Shown piece after piece: positions 1 to 7,960 of a DNA stretch of 64,000 bases. The DNA comes from Alistipes_A hominis (GTDB taxonomy: Bacteria > Bacteroidota > Bacteroidia > Bacteroidales > Rikenellaceae). The notes below the pieces were generated by a model that ran no database searches, was not told where the DNA came from, and saw only the letters and a program-made list of their open reading frames with translations. Position 1 is the stretch's first letter, and every line of letters starts with the position of its first letter. The translations under genes and the position numbers were made by a program. The stretch covers positions 62,001 to 126,000 of the forward strand of contig NZ_JACOOK010000005.1 in NCBI RefSeq assembly GCF_014288115.1, given 5' to 3'.

Positions 1-1
1 C

Positions 2-70
2 GCCCCGTTCAACGGGATTTTCAAAACTTATCAATTCGTAAACGACGGTTTATTTACATGGAGTATATGA
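2..70 (+). CDS. 3' end of an upstream gene, possibly a heptose-phosphate kinase (HddA-like)
   Basis: Only the last 22 codons and a TGA stop (68-70) are in the window. The peptide contains FNGIFKTYQFVNDGL and ends WSI. Its stop overlaps an ATG of the next gene at 67 in an ATGA arrangement, which suggests translational coupling within one operon. Because hddC and gmhB follow, a GHMP-type D-glycero-D-manno-heptose 7-phosphate kinase is the natural guess. That identity is inferred from context and a faint tail resemblance, since no kinase motif lies inside the window. Confidence 0.5.
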   Translation, partial: APFNGIFKTYQFVNDGLFTWSI

Positions 71-783
71 GTATGGAACAACGCGAAGGAATCGTACTGG
101 CGGGAGGCCTCGGAACGCGCCTGCGCAGCGTGGTCAGCGATCTGCCCAAATGCATGGCGCCCGTGGCGGGACGTCCTTTTTTGTACTATTTGTTAAAATA
201 TATGGAAGTCCGGCGCTTTACGCGCGTGGTACTCGCCCTCGGCTACATGCACGAATCGGTGCAGCGGTGGCTCGCCGGCGAAAAATGGGATTTTGAGATA
301 CGCTGCTCGCTGGAGGAAACTCCTCTGGGAACGGGCGGAGCCGTCCGGCAGGCGCTGAGCCGGACGGACGGAGACGAAGTCTATATCCTGAACGGGGACA
401 CGTTCTTCGACGTCGATACGGACGAAATGGCCCGCGTACACCGGGCGAGCGGAGCCGCCGCGACGATCGCGCTGAAACCGATGACCGATTTCTCGCGTTA
501 CGGCGTAGTCGAAACCGATCCGCAGGGGAGGATCGTCGCGTTCCGCGAAAAAAAATACTGCCCGCGCGGACAGATCAACGGCGGCGTCTACCTGGTCGAC
601 AAAAAATCGGGACTGCTGGACTTCCCGTCCGAACGGTTCTCGTTCGAAACGGATATTTTGCAGCAACGGGTGCGGGATTGTCTGCTCACCGGATATGCGA
701 GCGACGGTTATTTCATCGACATCGGCATTCCTGAAGATTACGAAAAAGCCGATACGGATTTCAAAACGCTGTTTCCGCGATGA
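67..783 (+). CDS. hddC: D-glycero-D-manno-heptose 1-phosphate guanylyltransferase-like nucleotidyltransferase
   Basis: A cytoplasmic sugar-phosphate nucleotidyltransferase of about 238 residues. The N-terminus has the family signature GGLGTRLRS followed by LPKCMAPVAGRPF, which binds the nucleotide and the sugar phosphate. The metal-binding stretch LNGDTFFDVD follows in the middle. It probably activates heptose 1-phosphate to GDP-heptose for surface polysaccharide or S-layer glycans. The next gene is a GmhB-type phosphatase, which supports this over a generic hexose nucleotidyltransferase. I chose the ATG at 67 because it overlaps the upstream TGA; ATGs at 58 and 73 are in frame. Its own TGA overlaps the next start by ATGA. 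Confidence 0.75.
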   Translation: MSMEQREGIVLAGGLGTRLRSVVSDLPKCMAPVAGRPFLYYLLKYMEVRRFTRVVLALGYMHESVQRWLAGEKWDFEIRCSLEETPLGTGGAVRQALSRTDGDEVYILNGDTFFDVDTDEMARVHRASGAAATIALKPMTDFSRYGVVETDPQGRIVAFREKKYCPRGQINGGVYLVDKKSGLLDFPSERFSFETDILQQRVRDCLLTGYASDGYFIDIGIPEDYEKADTDFKTLFPR

Positions 784-1316
784 CCGTGCAAACCGCTTTC
801 GACACGCTGTTTCTGGATAGGGACGGGGTCATCAACGTACTGCGTCCGCACGATTACGTCAAATCGTGGGACGAATTCGAATTTACCGATGGAGCGATCG
901 AAGCGCTGAGGATGCTGAGTCCGCTTTTCCGGCATATCGTCGTCGTCACCAATCAGCGCGGCGTCGGGAAAGGAGTGATGACCGAAGAGGCCCTGCGAAC
1001 GATCCACCGGAGAATGATCGAAGCGGTCGCCGCCGGCGGAGGCCGGATCGACGCCGTTTACTACTGTGCCGACCGGAACGAAGACAGCCCGAACCGGAAG
1101 CCGAATACCGGTATGGCCCTGCAAGCCCGCAGGGACTTTCCGGACATCGATTTTTCGAAGACCATACTGGTCGGCGACAGCGGCAGCGACATGGAGTTCG
1201 GCCGGAGAATCGGAGCCCGAACGGTGCTGATACATCCGGACGATCCCTCCGCGGCGTTCGGATCCTTGTACGATTTTTCGCTGCGGTACTGCGAAGAACA
1301 CGGTTCTGGAGTTTAA
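780..1316 (+). CDS. gmhB: D-glycero-D-manno-heptose 1,7-bisphosphate phosphatase (HAD family)
   Basis: A 178-residue HAD hydrolase with the GmhB layout. Motif I is FLDRDGVIN near residue 11, with the nucleophile and general-acid Asp pair. Motif II is VVTNQRGVGKG, then RKPNTGM with the conserved Lys, then VGDSGSDMEFG as motif IV. It would remove the 7-phosphate between the kinase and nucleotidyltransferase steps of NDP-heptose synthesis. The ATGA overlap with the preceding nucleotidyltransferase places it in the same operon. The family shares its fold with histidinol phosphatases, but the context favours heptose. Confidence 0.8.
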   Translation: MTVQTAFDTLFLDRDGVINVLRPHDYVKSWDEFEFTDGAIEALRMLSPLFRHIVVVTNQRGVGKGVMTEEALRTIHRRMIEAVAAGGGRIDAVYYCADRNEDSPNRKPNTGMALQARRDFPDIDFSKTILVGDSGSDMEFGRRIGARTVLIHPDDPSAAFGSLYDFSLRYCEEHGSGV

Positions 1317-1404
1317 AAAACGCGAAACCGCTCGGATCATACCGCAGCCGAATCTCTCCTGCGGTCGAATTACGGAGAAGCAGATATTCCGAACGAGCAA
1401 AAAC

Positions 1405-1435
1405 ATTGTCGATCCGGATCTTATGCGTACATTTG
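1405..1435 (+). promoter_or_regulatory. Bacteroidetes-type promoter for the DUF3575 gene
   Basis: The -7 element TACATTTG (1428-1435) matches TAnnTTTG exactly. An ATTG at 1405-1408 lies 19 bases upstream as a -33 element. The start codon is at 1473, giving a leader of about 30 bases. Found by eye. Confidence 0.5.
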
Positions 1436-1472
1436 TTCCGTAAACGAATCCGATCCATAACAGCCCCTTTGC

Positions 1473-2132
1473 ATGAAACCGATCCTGAAGACTCTTTTGA
1501 TCCTGTTCGCGTTATCGCTGCCGACGCAGCGGCTCGACGCCCAGATCTACGCGAAACTGAACGGCCTTTACGCCTTGGTGGGCGTTATCAATCCGGCCGT
1601 GGAGTTCACCGTTTCTCCGAAATCGACTTTCCAGACCGAAATCGTTTTTTCTCCCTGGAAATACGTCAACGACCACGGTGTCGACAAGCCGATGAAATTC
1701 GGAATTCTCATGACCGAATACCGCCGCTATTTCAAGCAACACAACCGGGGCTGGTATCTCGGCGCCAACATGGGCATGATGGGATTCAAAATGTCGAAAC
1801 CGCAGTTTTCGGACGGCTGGTTCCTCGAAAACCGGTACAGCAAAGGGTACGGGATGATGATCGGTATCTGCGGCGGCTTCGAATACCAGTTCGCCGACCG
1901 TTGGCTGCTGGACGCCTATTTCGGATGGTCATACATGCTAAGCTGGTACAACGGTTATAGCCTCGACGGCACGATCGACCTGTATCCCCACCGTCCCGTA
2001 CAACTCGAAAAGCCCGATCCGTTCAATGGCTCGCACGAGTGGCTGCCGAACAAGATCGGGGTGTCGATCGGATTCATGATCTTCAACCCGGCGCGCCGGG
2101 GACGCACGGGAAGTTCCTGCGCCGTAAGATAG
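1473..2132 (+). CDS. DUF3575-type outer-membrane beta-barrel protein
   Basis: A 219-residue protein with a signal peptide (LLILFALSLPTQRLDAQ, cleavage near residue 23). Alternating aromatic and polar strands follow, as in small outer-membrane barrels. The order LGANMGMMGFKMSK, then GGFEYQFADRWLLDAYFGWSY, then a late NKIGVSIGFMIFNP resembles DUF3575, a Bacteroidetes family of unknown function. The barrel strand usually ends at an aromatic residue, but here a basic tail (RRGRTGSSCAVR) follows the last strand. The gene has its own promoter and ends directly against the convergent gene at 2133 with no spacer. Confidence 0.7.
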   Translation: MKPILKTLLILFALSLPTQRLDAQIYAKLNGLYALVGVINPAVEFTVSPKSTFQTEIVFSPWKYVNDHGVDKPMKFGILMTEYRRYFKQHNRGWYLGANMGMMGFKMSKPQFSDGWFLENRYSKGYGMMIGICGGFEYQFADRWLLDAYFGWSYMLSWYNGYSLDGTIDLYPHRPVQLEKPDPFNGSHEWLPNKIGVSIGFMIFNPARRGRTGSSCAVR

Positions 2133-2657
2133 TTATTCCGTTTTCGGCTTTCTGAACCGGAATCCGTTGATCAAACCGGATATCCCGTAAACCATGCTGG
2201 TAATGCCGAACAGAATGAACGCCGTTTCGGCGACGCTGAACGGGTCGAACAGGATGACGATTCCGCAGATCAGGATCAGTACCGGCACCACGTAGAAGAA
2301 ACCGGGCACCTGCGTCCACCGGCGGGCCGAAGCCAGCGATGCGATTTGCTGAATCCCGGCTATCACCAGCAGCGCTCCGAGCACATACATCAGGATGTTG
2401 ACGAAAAAGGCGGGCATCACGATCAGCCACAGCCCGAACAGCGCGCTTCCGGCGCCTTCGATCGGGAACGCCGCATCGGGATAACGTTCTTTATCGCGCA
2501 TCAGATAACCGATCATCGCGATCAGGCCCGGCACCAGGAACAGCACGCCGATTACGATGACCAGATAATTGATCGTGGCGGCCGGCCACAAAACCAGAAT
2601 CAGTCCCAGCACGATGGCGAAGACACTCCGCAAGGCCGGATTATTGACGACTTTCAT
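2133..2657 (-). CDS. HdeD/DUF308 family multi-pass membrane protein
   Basis: About 174 residues with six hydrophobic segments in the DUF308 repeat pattern, for example SVFAIVLGLILVLWPA, YLVIVIGVLFLVPGLIAMIGYL, FGLWLIVMPAF and LMYVLGALLVIAGIQQI. HdeD in E. coli is linked to acid resistance; the role here is unknown. I chose the ATG at 2657 (MKVVNNPALRS), where the conserved part starts, instead of an in-frame ATG 15 codons upstream. On the minus strand TATATTCG, a weak match to a -7 box, lies upstream. The stop abuts the convergent gene's stop, with no visible terminator between them. Confidence 0.8.
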   Translation of the reverse strand: MKVVNNPALRSVFAIVLGLILVLWPAATINYLVIVIGVLFLVPGLIAMIGYLMRDKERYPDAAFPIEGAGSALFGLWLIVMPAFFVNILMYVLGALLVIAGIQQIASLASARRWTQVPGFFYVVPVLILICGIVILFDPFSVAETAFILFGITSMVYGISGLINGFRFRKPKTE

Positions 2658-2768
2658 AATTTTTTCGGTTTTATCAGATTGTTGAAACGAATATACTGCC
2701 AATCATGGAGATAATCAAGGGATCGGTCGGTTTTTCGTATCAATAGATCGGTTTTTTACAAAAATGTT

Positions 2769-2798
2769 TTTGATTTTTTAAAACTATTCCTACCTTTG
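2769..2798 (+). promoter_or_regulatory. trp operon promoter
   Basis: TTTG at 2769-2772 (inside a TTTTTG run) and TACCTTTG at 2791-2798 are separated by 18 bases. They match the Bacteroidetes -33 and -7 elements. The leader peptide ATG follows 20 bases later at 2819, so transcription should begin just upstream of the leader. Confidence 0.75.
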
Positions 2799-2818
2799 AA
2801 CCGTAAACAGAAACGAAA

Positions 2819-2878
2819 ATGAAAGCATTCCGTTTGAATAATTGGTGGTGGTGCATCCTACAACTTCCTCAGTCGTAA
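2819..2878 (+). CDS. trpL: trp operon leader peptide
   Basis: A 19-codon open frame directly downstream of the trp promoter: MKAFRLNNWWWCILQLPQS then TAA. Codons 9-11 are three consecutive TGG (2843-2851), far beyond chance for the rarest amino acid. It is followed by a strong hairpin (2923-2956) and then trpB. This is the layout of ribosome-mediated attenuation: scarcity of charged tRNA-Trp stalls the ribosome at codons 9-11 and changes leader folding. The upstream sequence is A-rich without a Shine-Dalgarno motif, normal for this phylum. Function is inferred from layout. Confidence 0.85.
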   Translation: MKAFRLNNWWWCILQLPQS

Positions 2879-2922
2879 GGTTGCGGACTCGCGTATCTGT
2901 TCAAAACGAAACCAAAGATAAC

Positions 2923-2956
2923 AAAGAGCCCTGTCGTACTTACGACAGGGCTCTTT
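2923..2956 (+). terminator. trp attenuator hairpin
   Basis: A perfect 15-bp stem: AAAGAGCCCTGTCGT (2923-2937), loop ACTT, then the exact complement at 2942-2956. It sits between the leader peptide and trpB. The 3' side ends CTCTTT and continues CCGT, so the U-tract is short. The segment GTCGTAAG (2872-2879), which overlaps the leader stop codon, is complementary over 8 bases to CTTACGAC (2939-2946) in the loop and 3' arm. It could compete with the terminator fold. Confidence 0.75.
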
Positions 2957-2995
2957 CCGTATGACGACTAAAACAAAATCATAAAAACGAAACCG

Positions 2996-4198
2996 ATGAA
3001 AACATTTCAAGTAGACGAAAACGGCTATTACGGCAGGTTCGGCGGGGCTTACGTTCCCGAAATTCTTTACCGATGCGTAAAAAACCTGCAAGACAACTAC
3101 CTGACCGTTATGCAGTCGGAAGCGTTCCGCCGCGAATTCGATCAACTGCTGCGCGACTATGTCGGTCGCCCTTCCCCGCTCTATTTCGCACGGCGCCTGT
3201 CCGAACGGTACGGCTGCAGGATCTACCTCAAACGCGAAGACCTGAACCATACCGGAGCGCACAAGATCAACAATACGATCGGACAGATTCTGATCGCGCA
3301 ACAGATGGGCAAAACCCGTATCATCGCCGAAACGGGCGCAGGGCAGCACGGTGTGGCTACCGCTACGGTCTGCGCGCTGAAAAACATGCGGTGCATCGTC
3401 TACATGGGCAAGACCGACGTAGAACGTCAGCACACGAATGTGCAGAAAATGAAAATGCTGGGCGCCGAAGTGCGCCCGGTCACTTCGGGCAACATGACGC
3501 TGAAGGACGCCACGAACGAGGCAATCCGCGACTGGTGCTGTCACCCGACCGACACGCACTACATCATCGGCTCGACGGTCGGCCCTCACCCTTACCCCGA
3601 TATGGTGGCCCGGCTACAATCGGTCATCAGCGAGGAGATCCGCAAACAACTGCAGCAGCAGGAATGCCGCGACTATCCGGACTACCTGATAGCCTGTGTC
3701 GGCGGCGGCAGCAATGCGGCCGGAACGATTTACCACTACATCGACGACCGGCGCGTGAAGATCGTACTGGCCGAGGCCGGTGGAAAAGGCGTCGACTCGG
3801 GATTGTCGGCTGCAACCATTCATTTAGGCGAAGAGGGTATTATTCATGGGGCCAGAACACTGGTCATGCAGAACGAGGACGGACAGATCGAAGAGCCCTA
3901 CTCGATCTCGGCCGGATTGGATTATCCGGGCATCGGTCCGGTTCACGCGAACCTCGCCGCGCAAAAGCGGGCGACCGTGCTGGCTGTCGACGACGACGAA
4001 GCGCTGTATGCCGCATTCGAACTGACGCGTCTGGAAGGTATCATCCCGGCCCTGGAATCGGCCCACGCGCTGGGCGCGCTGCCGAAAATGCATTTCAAAC
4101 CGGAAGACGTCGTCGTGTTGACCGTATCCGGCCGGGGCGACAAAGATATCGAAACCTATATCAAACAAATGAAAAACGATGAAAATATTTCGTTATAA
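2996..4198 (+). CDS. trpB: Tryptophan synthase beta chain
   Basis: 400 residues, normal for TrpB1. It condenses indole with serine to make tryptophan, using PLP. The PLP Lys is K90 in HTGAHKINNTIGQ, the catalytic ETGAGQHG loop follows, and GGGSNAAG binds the PLP phosphate. The start MKTFQVDENGYYGRFGGAYVPE is canonical. It is first in the trp operon, as usual in Bacteroidetes, about 40 bases after the attenuator hairpin. Its 3' end overlaps trpE by 20 bases, implying coupled translation. The alpha partner, trpA, is the last gene of the same operon. Confidence 0.97.
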   Translation: MKTFQVDENGYYGRFGGAYVPEILYRCVKNLQDNYLTVMQSEAFRREFDQLLRDYVGRPSPLYFARRLSERYGCRIYLKREDLNHTGAHKINNTIGQILIAQQMGKTRIIAETGAGQHGVATATVCALKNMRCIVYMGKTDVERQHTNVQKMKMLGAEVRPVTSGNMTLKDATNEAIRDWCCHPTDTHYIIGSTVGPHPYPDMVARLQSVISEEIRKQLQQQECRDYPDYLIACVGGGSNAAGTIYHYIDDRRVKIVLAEAGGKGVDSGLSAATIHLGEEGIIHGARTLVMQNEDGQIEEPYSISAGLDYPGIGPVHANLAAQKRATVLAVDDDEALYAAFELTRLEGIIPALESAHALGALPKMHFKPEDVVVLTVSGRGDKDIETYIKQMKNDENISL

Positions 4199-5585
4199 AA
4201 CCGCCTGCAAGCAGGTTCTGGGGGATCTGCATACGCCGGTAAGCATCTACCTGAAAGTCCGCGACATCTATCCGCAGTCGGCCCTGCTGGAGAGTTCCGA
4301 TTTCCATGCCGGCGAAAATTCGCTCTCTTATATCGCGCTGTGTCCGCTGGCCAGCTTCGACGTGAACGGCGATGTTTGTACGATGTCTTTCCCCGACCGC
4401 ACGGTATTCCGCGAGCCGGTCGGCGAATCGTTCTCCGTGACCGACGCGCTGAACGCATTCCTGAAAAAATTCCGGATCGAAGGCGAACAGGCCGAACGCT
4501 GCGGCCTGTTCGGATACACGGCATTCGACGCCGTCAAATACTTCGAGAAGATCCCGGTGATCGAAAGCCACGACGCGCAGAACGATGCGCCGGACATAAT
4601 GTATATCCTTTATAAATACTTATTAGTATTCAATCATTTCAAGAATGAATTGACGTTGATCGAGCTACTCTCGGACGGCGAAAATACGCGTCTGCACGAA
4701 ATCGAAAGCGTGATCGGCAACCGCAATTTCGCTTCCTACGACTTCTCGTTGCGAGGGAAAGAATACAGCACGATCACCGACGAGCAATACCGGGAATTCG
4801 TTCGTAGGGGAGTCGCCCACTGCCGCCGCGGAGACGTTTTCCAGATCGTACTGTCGCGGCGATTCGTGCAGCCGTATGCCGGGGACGACTTCAAAGTCTA
4901 CCGCGCGCTGCGCAGCGTCAACCCGTCGCCCTACCTTTTCTATTTCAATTTCGGAGGGTTTCGCATTTTCGGATCGTCGCCGGAAACCCACTGCAAAGTG
5001 CAGAACGGCCGCGCCAGTATCGATCCGATCGCCGGTACGACCCGGCGCACCGGCGACGCGCTGAAAGACAAGCAACTGGCCGACGCGCTGCTGCGGGATC
5101 CGAAGGAGAACGCCGAACACGTGATGCTCGTCGATCTCGCCCGCAACGACCTGAGCCGCAACGCCGTAAACGTGAAAGTAGATTTCTATAAGGAGCCGCA
5201 ATATTACAGCCACGTGATCCATCTGGTTTCGCGCGTCAGCGGCGTGATCGAACCGGACAGCAACCCGGTTCAAACATTCGTCGACACCTTCCCCGCCGGC
5301 ACGCTGAGCGGCGCGCCGAAAGTCCGCGCCATGCAGTTGATCTCCGAGATCGAACCGCACAGCCGGGGCGCCTACGGCGGCTGCATCGGATTTATCGGAC
5401 TGGACGGCAACTTGAACCAGGCGATCACGATCCGCACGTTGGTCAGCCGCAACAACGAACTATGGTATCAGGCCGGAGCCGGGATCGTCGCACAGAGTAT
5501 CCCGGAAAACGAGCTGCAGGAGGTGAATAACAAACTCCGCGCGCTGAAAAATGCGATCGATATCGCCGTCAACCTTAAAAACTAA
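4179..5585 (+). CDS. trpE: Anthranilate synthase component I
   Basis: 468 residues. It converts chorismate and ammonia (from TrpG) to anthranilate. The N-terminal LLESS motif (residues 36-40) is the tryptophan feedback-inhibition site, so the pathway is likely controlled by end product as well as by attenuation. The chorismate-binding half has PIAGTTRRTGD, DPKENAEHVMLVDLARNDLSR and GTLSGAPKVRAMQLI. A 20-base overlap with trpB and a 4-base gap to trpG fit tight operon coupling. The tryptophan-site motif and the trp context favour TrpE over PabB. Confidence 0.96.
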   Translation: MKIFRYKTACKQVLGDLHTPVSIYLKVRDIYPQSALLESSDFHAGENSLSYIALCPLASFDVNGDVCTMSFPDRTVFREPVGESFSVTDALNAFLKKFRIEGEQAERCGLFGYTAFDAVKYFEKIPVIESHDAQNDAPDIMYILYKYLLVFNHFKNELTLIELLSDGENTRLHEIESVIGNRNFASYDFSLRGKEYSTITDEQYREFVRRGVAHCRRGDVFQIVLSRRFVQPYAGDDFKVYRALRSVNPSPYLFYFNFGGFRIFGSSPETHCKVQNGRASIDPIAGTTRRTGDALKDKQLADALLRDPKENAEHVMLVDLARNDLSRNAVNVKVDFYKEPQYYSHVIHLVSRVSGVIEPDSNPVQTFVDTFPAGTLSGAPKVRAMQLISEIEPHSRGAYGGCIGFIGLDGNLNQAITIRTLVSRNNELWYQAGAGIVAQSIPENELQEVNNKLRALKNAIDIAVNLKN

Positions 5586-5589
5586 TGTC

Positions 5590-6153
5590 ATGAAAATACT
5601 TTTGTTCGACAATTACGACTCGTTTACTTACAACCTGTTGCATATCCTGAAAGAGTTCGGCGCGGACACGGAGGTTTTCCGCAACGACCGGATTACGCTC
5701 GATGAGGTCGCGCGATTCGACAAGATCATCCTATCGCCGGGACCCGGCATTCCGCAGGAGGCCGGCATCCTGCTGCCGCTGATCGAACGTTATGCCGCCG
5801 AAAAAAGCATCCTCGGGGTCTGCCTCGGCGAGCAGGCGATCGGCCAGGCATTCGGCGGGACGCTCGAAAACCTCGAAAACGTCTATCACGGAGTGCAGAC
5901 CCCGATCAGGCTGCTGGCCGCCGATTATATCTTCGACGGACTGGAATCGGAAATGCAGGTAGGACGCTACCACTCGTGGGTCGTACGACGCGACACGCTG
6001 CCGGACTGTCTCGAAGTGACGGCCGAAGACGCCGACGGACGGATCATGGGATTGCGCCACACACGCTACGACGTGCACGGCGTGCAGTTTCACCCCGAAT
6101 CGGTGCTTACGCCGCGGGGCTGTGCGATCATCGAAAATTTCATTCGTAATTAA
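5590..6153 (+). CDS. trpG: Anthranilate synthase glutamine amidotransferase component
   Basis: 187 residues, a class I glutaminase that feeds ammonia to TrpE. The nucleophile is C78 in GVCLGEQAIG, and the His-Glu pair is H168 and E170 in HGVQFHPESVLTPRG. In most TrpG proteins the residue after CLG is His; here it is Glu, a non-catalytic position. I chose the ATG at 5590 (MKILLFDNYDSFTYN), the canonical N-terminus, over an in-frame ATG 13 codons upstream that lies within trpE. The protein is monofunctional and is not fused to trpD. Confidence 0.96.
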   Translation: MKILLFDNYDSFTYNLLHILKEFGADTEVFRNDRITLDEVARFDKIILSPGPGIPQEAGILLPLIERYAAEKSILGVCLGEQAIGQAFGGTLENLENVYHGVQTPIRLLAADYIFDGLESEMQVGRYHSWVVRRDTLPDCLEVTAEDADGRIMGLRHTRYDVHGVQFHPESVLTPRGCAIIENFIRN

Positions 6154-6170
6154 TCATCTGATATAAAGCC

Positions 6171-7166
6171 ATGAAAGAGATCCTATATAAACTTTTCGAA
6201 CACCAATATCTGGGACGAAAAGAAGCGCGGGAGATCCTGCAGGGAATCACGCAGGGCAAATACAACGACGCGCAGATCGCCTCGTTGATTACGGTATTTC
6301 TAATGCGCAGTATTTCGGTCGAGGAACTGATCGGATTCCGCGAAGCGTTGCTGGAAATGCGGATTCCGGTCGACCTGAACGAATTCGGGCCGATCGACAT
6401 CGTCGGAACCGGCGGCGACGGCAAGAATACGTTCAACGTTTCGACCTGCGCCTGTTTCGTCGTGGCGGGAGCCGGCTATCCGGTCGTCAAACACGGCAAT
6501 TACGGCGCGACATCGGTCAGCGGAGCGAGCAACGTGATGGAACAGCACGGCGTGAAATTTACGGCCGATAACGATTCCCTGCGTCGGTCGCTCGAACGGT
6601 GCAACATCGCTTACCTGCACGCCCCGCTGTTCAATCGGGCGCTGAAAGCCGTCGCCCCGATCCGCAAGGCGCTCGGCGTTCGCACCTTTTTCAACATGCT
6701 GGGCCCGTTAGTCAACCCGGTGATGCCGACATACCAGTTGCTCGGAGTCTACAACCTGCCGTTGCTGCGCCTGTACAATTACACGTATCAGGAGAGCGGG
6801 ACGCAATTCGCCGTCGTGCACAGCCTCGACGGATACGACGAGATTTCGCTGACGTCGGATTTCAAAGTGGCCATGCCGGACAGCGAAAAGCTCTATTCGC
6901 CCGAAGAACTCGGATTCGCTCGCTGTCGGGAAGCCGACCTGTACGGCGGCGACACTCCGGAAGAAGCCGCCGCCATTTTCGATCGGGTATTACAGGGCAC
7001 GGCTACGCCGGCGCAGTCCAATTGCGTAATTGCAAACGCGGCCTTCGCGATCCGGGTAATGCGTCCCGAAAAGTCGATCGATACCTGCATAGCCGAAGCC
7101 CGCGAGTCGCTCGCGGCGGGAAAAGCCCTGCATACATTCGAAAAATTCGTCGAACTGAACAGCTAA
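6171..7166 (+). CDS. trpD: Anthranilate phosphoribosyltransferase
   Basis: 331 residues. It transfers phosphoribose from PRPP to anthranilate. The PRPP-binding glycine loop is GTGGDGKNTFNVST (start near residue 76), followed by KHGNYGATSVSGASNVMEQHG. The central RKALGVRTFFNMLGPLVNP is the anthranilate-side signature. It lies 17 bases after trpG and 4 bases before trpC. Length and motifs are standard, with no sign of truncation or fusion. Confidence 0.96.
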   Translation: MKEILYKLFEHQYLGRKEAREILQGITQGKYNDAQIASLITVFLMRSISVEELIGFREALLEMRIPVDLNEFGPIDIVGTGGDGKNTFNVSTCACFVVAGAGYPVVKHGNYGATSVSGASNVMEQHGVKFTADNDSLRRSLERCNIAYLHAPLFNRALKAVAPIRKALGVRTFFNMLGPLVNPVMPTYQLLGVYNLPLLRLYNYTYQESGTQFAVVHSLDGYDEISLTSDFKVAMPDSEKLYSPEELGFARCREADLYGGDTPEEAAAIFDRVLQGTATPAQSNCVIANAAFAIRVMRPEKSIDTCIAEARESLAAGKALHTFEKFVELNS

Positions 7167-7170
7167 TACG

Positions 7171-7956
7171 ATGAAAGACATCTTACAGGAGATTATTGCA
7201 GCCAAACGGATTGCCGTGGAACAACTCAAACGGACGGCCGACCGGAGCGCATTGGAACGTAAAATAGACGAGAACCGTTCGCACAGGTCGATGCGCGAAG
7301 CGCTCGCGGCATCGACCTCGGGCATCATCGCCGAATTCAAACGGCGGTCCCCGTCGAAAGGATGGATTAACCGGGAGGCCGATGTCCGCACGGTCGCGTC
7401 CGATTACCAGGCCAACGGAGCCGCCGCCCTGTCGATCCTAACCGATACGCCCTATTTCGGAGGTTCGGCCGAAGACCTGATCGCAGCCCGTCCGCAGATC
7501 GACATTCCGATTCTGCGTAAGGATTTTACGATCGACGAATTTCAGCTTTACGAGAGCCGGGCGATCGGGGCCGACGCGGTATTGCTGATCGCAGCGGCGC
7601 TACCGCTCGCCCGTTGCCGGGAACTGGCGGCGACAGCGCATCGGCTAGGACTGGAAGTATTACTTGAGATACACAGCGAAAAGGAGCTGGATTACATCTC
7701 GGACGAAGTCGATATGATCGGCGTCAACAACCGCAATTTAGGTACGTTCGACACTCGCGTCGGGAACTCGTTCCGGCTGGCAGGACAGCTACCGCAAGAC
7801 CGGCTGTTGGTGTCCGAAAGCGGAATTTCGGATCCGGAAACCGTGAAGAAACTGCGCGAAGCGGGTTTCCGGGGCTTCCTGATCGGCGAGAATTTCATGA
7901 AAACTGCCGACCCCGGATACGGACTCGACACATTTATTAAAACTTTAAATCTATAA
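7171..7956 (+). CDS. trpC: Indole-3-glycerol phosphate synthase
   Basis: 261 residues, a (beta/alpha)8 barrel. The substrate-binding IIAEFKRRSPSKGWIN carries the conserved Lys. SILTDTPYFGGSAEDL, ILRKDFTIDEFQ with the catalytic Lys, MIGVNNRNLGTF and VSESGI follow in family order. It closes the indole ring to give indoleglycerol phosphate. It is a separate protein, not a TrpC-TrpF fusion as in E. coli; trpF is 4 bases downstream. Confidence 0.96.
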   Translation: MKDILQEIIAAKRIAVEQLKRTADRSALERKIDENRSHRSMREALAASTSGIIAEFKRRSPSKGWINREADVRTVASDYQANGAAALSILTDTPYFGGSAEDLIAARPQIDIPILRKDFTIDEFQLYESRAIGADAVLLIAAALPLARCRELAATAHRLGLEVLLEIHSEKELDYISDEVDMIGVNNRNLGTFDTRVGNSFRLAGQLPQDRLLVSESGISDPETVKKLREAGFRGFLIGENFMKTADPGYGLDTFIKTLNL

Positions 7957-7960
7957 AACC

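Noticed and set aside
3073..4182. A 369-codon open frame inside trpB in another frame
   Set aside because: It is Arg/Pro-rich with no family resemblance, whereas trpB in the other frame is complete with its PLP lysine.
5551..5589. A longer trpG start at 5551
   Set aside because: The 13 extra codons lie within trpE, and the canonical TrpG N-terminus begins at 5590.
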